This document shows positions 58,507 through 64,000 of a stretch of 64,000 nt of DNA, piece by piece. Below the pieces are notes generated by a model that was not told the DNA's origin, made no database searches, and saw only the letters and a program-made list of their open reading frames with translations. Each line of letters opens with the position of its first letter. The stretch's first letter is position 1. A program made the position numbers and the translations under genes. Source of the stretch: Loripinus fragilis (Eukaryota > Mollusca > Bivalvia > Lucinida > Lucinidae); the NCBI GenBank assembly GCA_964019695.1, contig OZ026518.1:82827950-82891949 (forward strand). The letters are read 5' to 3'.

Positions 58507-59980
58507 CTAGAACAAGGAAGATGAATGATTTAACTTACCTAATGCTATCTGACATTTAGGACCTGTCCAGTCTGAAGTACAGCTGTTAGATCAGTCACCA
58601 TTGGTATCACAGACATCAGTGTCAGAATAATGAAGATGAAAGATTTAACTTACCTTATGCTTTCTGACATTTAGGACCTGTCCAGTCTGAAGCTCAGCAG
58701 TTAGGTTAGGACAGTCACCATTGGTATCACAGACATCAGTACCAGAACAATGGAGATGAATGATTTAACTTACCTAATGCTATCTGACATTTAGGACCTG
58801 TCCAGTCTGCAGTACAACTGTTAAGACAGTCACCATTGGTATACAGACATCAGTACTAGAACAATGGAAATGAATGATTTAACTTACCTAATGCTCGCTG
58901 ACATTCAGGACCTGTCCAGTCTGCAGTACAGCTGTTAGGACAGTCGCCATTGGTATCACAGACATCAGTACCAGACCAATGGAAATGAATGATTTAACTT
59001 ACCTAATGCTATCTGACATTTAGGACCTGTCCAGTCTGCAGTACAGCTGTTAGATCAGTCACCATTAGTATCACAGACATCAGTGTCAGAATAATGAAGA
59101 TGAAAGATTTAACTTACCTTATGCTTTCTGACATTTAGGACCTGTCCAGTCTGAAGTACAGCTGTTAGATCAGTCACCATTGGTATCACAGACATCAGTG
59201 TCAGAATAATGAAGATGAAAGATTTAACTTACCTTATGCTTTCTGACATTTAGGACCTGTCCAGTCTGAAGCTCAGCTGTTAGGACAGTCACCATTGGTA
59301 TACAGACATCAGTACCAGAACAATGGAAATGAATGATTTAACTTACCTAATGCTATCTGACATTTAGGACCTGTCCAGTCTGCAGTACAACTGTTAGGAC
59401 AGTCACCATTGGTATACAGACATCAGTACTAGAACAATGGAAATGAATGATTTAACTTACCTAATGCTATCTGACATTTAGGACCTGTCCAGTCTGAAGC
59501 ACAGCTGTTAGGACAGTCACCATGGGTATCACAGACATCAGTACCAGAACTATGGAGATGAATGATTTAACTTACCTAATGCTATCTGACATTTAGGACC
59601 TGTCCAGTCTGAAGCACAGCTGTTAGGACAGTCACCTTGGGTATCACAGACATCAGTACCAGAACTATGGAGATGAATGATTTAACTTACCTAATGCTAT
59701 CTGACATTTAGGACCTGTCCAGTCAGCAGCACAACTGTTAGGACAGTCACCATTGGTATCACAGACATCAGTACCAGAACAATGGAGATGAATGATTTAA
59801 CTTACCTAATGCTATCTGACATTTAGGACCTGTCCAGTCAGCAGCACAACTGTTAGGACAGTCACCATTGGTATCACAGACATCAGTACCAGAACAATGG
59901 AGATGAAAGATTTAACTTACCTAATGCTATCTGACATTTAGGACCTGTCCAGTCTGCAGTACAGCTGTTATAGTCAGGGC
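57961..59980 (-). repeat. Tandem array of EGF mini-exon tails with donors
   Basis: Eighteen units of about 116-117 bp. Sense units carry GATGTCTGTGATACCAATGG through AAATGTCAGATAGCATTAG|GTAAGTT and about 35 nt of intron. Four units (57.99, 58.56, 59.03 and 59.15 kb) have a TGA at the second GAC-TGT; four (58.25, 58.85, 59.29 and 59.41 kb) have a one-base deletion in TGTGATACC. Only units ending CTAG before TACTGATG have an acceptor AG. The 5'-most unit is cut off at about 59,975 after CAGCTGTTATAG. Confidence 0.88.
58424..58506 (-). CDS. Exon 1 (candidate): EGF-like mini-exon inside a tandem array
   Basis: This is the only unit of the 57.96-59.98 kb array with an open frame, an acceptor AG directly upstream (TTGTTCTAG) and a donor (TTAG|GTAAGTT). 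It encodes a short cysteine module, [14 protein letters not shown] followed by [13 protein letters not shown]. It ends in phase 1, which matches the 2-nt overhang of the lectin exon at 56504 and reads CQIALENVAEGK across the junction. Its start needs a previous exon ending in phase 2, which I could not find. The true exon may instead be the 5'-most copy near 59.93-59.99 kb. Confidence 0.5.
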
Positions 59981-60015
59981 CCTTAGGGACAAAAAATAGG
60001 TCCCGTGCGATTTGT

Positions 60016-60432
60016 GTGCCGATTTATGGTGACCTATATCAAAACCTTCAATGGAGTCTTACCTTTGATTTAAAGGTGGTCACCCATCTCAAATCCGCGT
60101 CTGAGGATAGTTATGACGTCATAAATATGGCGACCATAATGAGAAACTGCTCGTTAATAAAAGCTATTGATTGTGTTTGTATGGTCATATTTATCCAACA
60201 CGAACGCTTTTTTAACATAATATCAATTATTTTGTCACATGATGGTTACATCAATGCTTTACCTGACTTTGACAATGAATTATTTCTCGATAACAATATT
60301 TTGCATGCAAAATACCGTAGATTTCCTATAAATACCCAGCTTATCGGGCATCTTTTTAGACTGATGGCTGAGAATGTTATTGTTCCCTCTCCGGAATATC
60401 GCAAACTTATCCTATCTAAAAGAGAATTTTAA
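60016..60432 (+). other. Unidentified 138-codon open frame
   Basis: Open from MPIYGDLYQNLQW to RKLILSKREF with no domain I recognise and no signal peptide. Begins 40 bp past the abrupt end of the exon array, so it may be part of an insertion there. Could be a fragment of a mobile-element protein or chance. Confidence 0.25.
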
Positions 60433-60439
60433 GCTGCGT

Positions 60440-61100
60440 CTTTTAATGGATGTTTGCACTGTGTTCACCGGGGCGTAAGTCTCTGACAGCCTGTTACATA
60501 TGTTACCATATTAAATTTAGAAAAAAAAGAAAATTAAAAGTTTGAGCTACAGAAAGAAGGCTAACTATTTAAATTCGTCATATGGTCAGCATATTGACTA
60601 CTTAAGCTAGATATCAATTCTTTTGGAGCAAAATTACAGCTTCCTGTGGTGTTATGTGCGTTACTTTAATTAGATTACCCTTTAAACATGAAAAGTGTGA
60701 CCAATATCATTTACTTTTTAGCTGATATGTGCATTTTCCAAAATGTTTTGATTATTTTATACTAACAAACTCATTTGGGTTAGAGAAAATCCAAAGTTTG
60801 CTTTTATACTTTAACTAAAGTGTCTTATACGAGCAATAATAAAAACAACACAATGCTACACTCAATTTTGAGGAGCCGAATTTGGTAGGCATCATTTAAG
60901 TAAAAATGTATGAAAACATTTGCTGCTGTTGGATATCTTGCATATTTTGGAATTGTCTTGCTCATATCACAAAGAATTATAGATTTTGCAGGTTAAACAA
61001 CACGATTGAAGCACTTGTTAAAGGCTGTAACATATGTTACATGACATGATAATTGAGCAAGGACATTGACTTGATGTAAGAGATGACATTTCAGTAAAAT
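60440..61100. repeat. Old direct duplication, left copy
   Basis: Shares ordered words with 61535-62105: GATGTTTGCAC.CTGT, TTGTTACATATGTTA-like, AAAAGAAAATT.AAAGTTTGAG, GTATTATGTGCGTTACTT-like and GTCTTGCTCATAT. Diverged but collinear. Confidence 0.55.
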
Positions 61101-61534
61101 ATGAATATATTTTGCATGTTTTCCTAGCTAAAATCTCTAGCCTCTGGTGCCTAAATCTTAGGTATTGATGATTATTAAGCCCCTGTACCTTTGTTACAGA
61201 TGTTATAAATATTTGTTTTCAATATTTCTTAATATGAATAATTCTAAAATAAAGATACACCCTAGAGGAACATAGGAAATAAACTTTTCACAATTAAACA
61301 GTACAATTTAGTAAATGTCCCTTTCTAATGTAAATATTCTAAACCAATCCTTATCCAAGTCATATACATGTACAATATCGTTTATTATTTCTGCTTCTCT
61401 GGTGAAATCATTGTCCTCCTCATATCATAAAAACCAGAATAATCATCAAACAAGATTTTGACTCCAAGCTGAGTCATGACCTGCTCCATCCCAAACCCTT
61501 TTAGACATATTCTATCGTATGTACCGATTCAAGG

Positions 61535-62105
61535 CGCATCGAATAGATGTTTGCACACTGTAAGCATGGGTGTTAGCCTGTATCAGCTTGTTACATATGT
61601 TATTTTATCAATTTGAGAAAAAGAAAATTGAAAGTTTGAGGTGCAGAAAGCAGACATTAAAACTAGCTAATCAATGAACATTCTAATAGTCTACATATTA
61701 CTGGATGTCTCTACTACATATGACAGCTGTTTAACATTAATACGGCTACATGTTGTATTATGTGCGTTACTTGAACTTAATTATAATTTAAAAGTGGTAC
61801 TTTTGGCTATCGTCATTTAGTTTAACGACTGCTCTAAATTGGTTTCAAACTGTTTTAGATAAGGTTTAACAAACATATACTCAATTGACGAATACAAACC
61901 CAAAGTTTGCTTTTCTATCTTAAATATTTTGTCATATGAGCAAAACCCTACCCCCAGTTTTGCAGAGGAGCAAATTTTGTTTTCGCCGCTTAAATAAAAC
62001 ACATATAAAAACAATTGCAGAGTGTTGATATTTTTCATTTTCTTAAACAGTCTTGCTCATATATCATCAAGATTCTAAGATCAGGACACTTATTAAAGAT
62101 GCCAA
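61535..62105. repeat. Old direct duplication, right copy
   Basis: Partner of 60440-61100, offset about 1.1 kb. No coding content in either copy. Confidence 0.55.
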
Positions 62106-62327
62106 TGTGCCATGATGCCACAACCAGGGCTCTGATCGAATTCCATAAACTTTCAGGTGCTGGTACTAACTAGTTCAATGTCAGGACAGAGCAAGAAATC
62201 ATATTGGCAGGCATTTAGCTATGCTGGAGACTCTATCAACTTAGCATTCTTTCACCTCGGCTCAGTGCCCTTAGAAAGCACTGTGGTGGATGCGCTAGAG
62301 TAATATATTTGTAAATTGTCCTGACCT

Positions 62328-62440
62328 CTTGGCTCTCGTTTGTGATGTCTAACTGTGAGATTGTTACTTCCCATTGGTATCCTGGGCCAGGTGTGGTACT
62401 TGATTATATTGATTCCTGATCTTTGCCGTCTTTCTTACTT
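62328..62440. repeat. Dispersed repeat shared with 19.69-19.80 kb
   Basis: Same ordered words as the 19.7 kb copy (GACCTCTTGGCTCTCGTTTG, TTCCTGATCTTTGCC). Confidence 0.6.
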
Positions 62441-62879
62441 TGCATTAGCCAGTCACTGATATTGTTCGACTCACTGCGTTGAGGTGGTGGGTGTTTTGGA
62501 GAAAAAAAAAGCTGAATTGCAAGAACTACCACTTCCAAGAGCTGTGTTTCTCGAAGGTGTCAAACGTGCGCAGTATCGGTGAATCATTTGGAAAACCTCA
62601 CCTGTCATTAATCCTGACAAATCAAGGCCTGACAATTATGGTTAGAGGCCTGACTGTGATAAATATTGTCCCGTTATGATGACATTGCCCATTTGTGAAT
62701 CCAGAGGGGGATAGGGGGTCCGGACACTCCCCCTGGAAAATAACAAGTACATATATGTGTTTCTGTAGAAATTAGCATTTGGACCCCCCCCCCCTGGAAA
62801 ACAGTTGGACACCCCCCAGAAGATAATGGACCGCCTCTGGATCATTTGTAATGTATAAGAATAGTTCCCCCCCCCCAGA

Positions 62880-63003
62880 AACCCCTCTGCAGCTGATAAA
62901 ATGTGGTTGTAGCATGTCTGTATGCGAAACATCTCGGTGTAAGTACAAAGCAAACCATTTATATTGTACTGATTTGTGTTGCTGTGGAGCAGAAGAGGAC
63001 TCA
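62880..63003 (+). pseudogene. CXC-type zinc-motif fragment (mobile-element protein)
   Basis: Reads LIKCGCSMSVCETSRCKYKA then NHLYCTDLCCCG and EEDSCT. The spacing K-C-G-C-x4-C-x3-R-C-x-y-x5-C-T-D-L-C-x-C resembles the C-terminal CXC zinc region of transposable-element proteins common in invertebrate genomes (family membership is inference). No longer protein surrounds it. Confidence 0.4.
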
Positions 63004-63164
63004 TGTACACTATTGCCAGTGATCAATATGCTTATGAGTTTTGAACAACTATTTTCATGTGGATTCAGATATTTCTTTAGCCGTATCAACAAGAATGCCT
63101 TATTGTCCGATTTTGATATTGGAAGACGATTCTACCTAGTAGCATGCGAAAGATAAATAAGATT

Positions 63165-64000
63165 GTAACAGTTTTCTATTGCCCGTGCTATCGCAGTACA
63201 ATGGGTAACTTGTAGAGGGGTTTATCCTCATTTCCATATCATGAACTACTAATTAGACTCTTCTAACTTTTGAGCCTCCAGTGGTCAAAATCGGACTATA
63301 ATGAGTTTGGTTGATAGTGTATGCAAATGATTATTACTACTATCTGTTATTTGGGTGTAGGATAAGCAGCTACAGTTAAACCAAAAGCTTTGAAGCGTGA
63401 CTCTATTTACAATATTGATATGTTGTTCTAGAAAAAAGGGTTTCAGGCATTTATTTACATTTACTATAAAAGCTTTGACATGCACATATGTTCTAGCCCG
63501 ACTGGCTCATTTTACATATTTTGCATCAATCGTTTATATATATAAGCATAAGAGATTATATTTACTCCATTTAACATCAAAACCCTGTTTATTTTTCATT
63601 CACTCCACTGTCTTTTATTCGTAAATCGTGGCGGCATTTACGTCCCACCCTCGGAATGACTTCACCATATCTGAATATATTTTGTATGTTACGATTAAAA
63701 AGAGTTTGCATTCAGTCATGCTAAGGTTACCAGTTCATTAAAGGAATATTTCCAAGCGTTGGAAATGGACAAAATGATTATGTAGGTGGTATTTACATAT
63801 TAGGCGTCATTTCAATGACGTCATCTTTTTGTTCTGAAGCAGAGACAATATGGGCGACATGTTAATTTTAATTATTTACCCCCTAAGATTAAATTTGGTG
63901 CATTTCGACTGAAATTGGCACACAAAATGCAAGAAAGTCCTGATCCCCATATACTACAATGGACATACCGTTTAAATTGCACTGATACAATATACGCTAT
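63165..64000. other. No gene seen
   Basis: AT-rich sequence with only short, unconvincing ORFs. The upstream exons of the phosphatase gene, if present here, were not recognised. Confidence 0.35.

Overview
The window looks like nuclear DNA of a bivalve mollusc. It is AT-rich and intron-dominated, full of short foldback (MITE-like) repeats and tRNA-derived SINEs, and carries a molluscan-style receptor tyrosine phosphatase. The species cannot be fixed from the sequence alone. No bacterial-style gene, rRNA or convincing free-standing tRNA gene is visible.

One gene fills almost the whole window on the minus strand. I could follow 20 exons by splice sites, phase and protein continuity, from about 58.5 kb down to 1.45 kb. 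Exons 2 to 20 give about 4.55 kb of continuous coding sequence (about 1,516 codons) with every junction in phase. In protein order the product has: an EGF-like mini-module; a galactose-binding (F-type lectin / F5/8C-like) domain in two exons; one EGF exon; a 1,882-nt exon packed with MEGF-type EGF repeats; another EGF exon; a single transmembrane helix; a juxtamembrane region; a complete PTP domain D1 with the WPD loop and the [12 protein letters not shown] catalytic loop; and the first part of a second PTP domain, D2. The signal peptide (above 60 kb) and the rest of D2 (below 1.45 kb) were not found.

The most unusual structure is local amplification of pieces of this gene's own exons. At five exons (1.45, 12.8, 21.8, 34.3 and about 58-60 kb) the 3' part of the exon, its 5' splice site and the start of the intron are tandemly repeated on the downstream side, up to about 17 times. 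At three sites (13.0-13.2, 34.6 and 45.2 kb) acceptor-bearing 5' pieces lie upstream of the intact exon, and there is one isolated fragment at 18.8 kb. The order leaves one full exon in each of four clusters (1.45, 12.8, 21.8 and 34.3 kb), as if only duplications preserving a working copy survived. The 58-60 kb cluster has mostly decayed copies.

The introns otherwise hold repeats: at least ten foldback families (some with clear TA, TTAA, 5-bp or 9-bp target duplications), two main SINE families, a 2.7-kb tandem dispersed element (14.6-17.3 kb), a 42-bp minisatellite (35.6-36.2 kb), a decayed LINE reverse-transcriptase tail (46.1-46.5 kb) and a 3.15-kb near-palindrome (40.96-44.12 kb). From 60 to 64 kb I see no exon of the gene, only an old direct duplication and a short CXC-like zinc-motif fragment.
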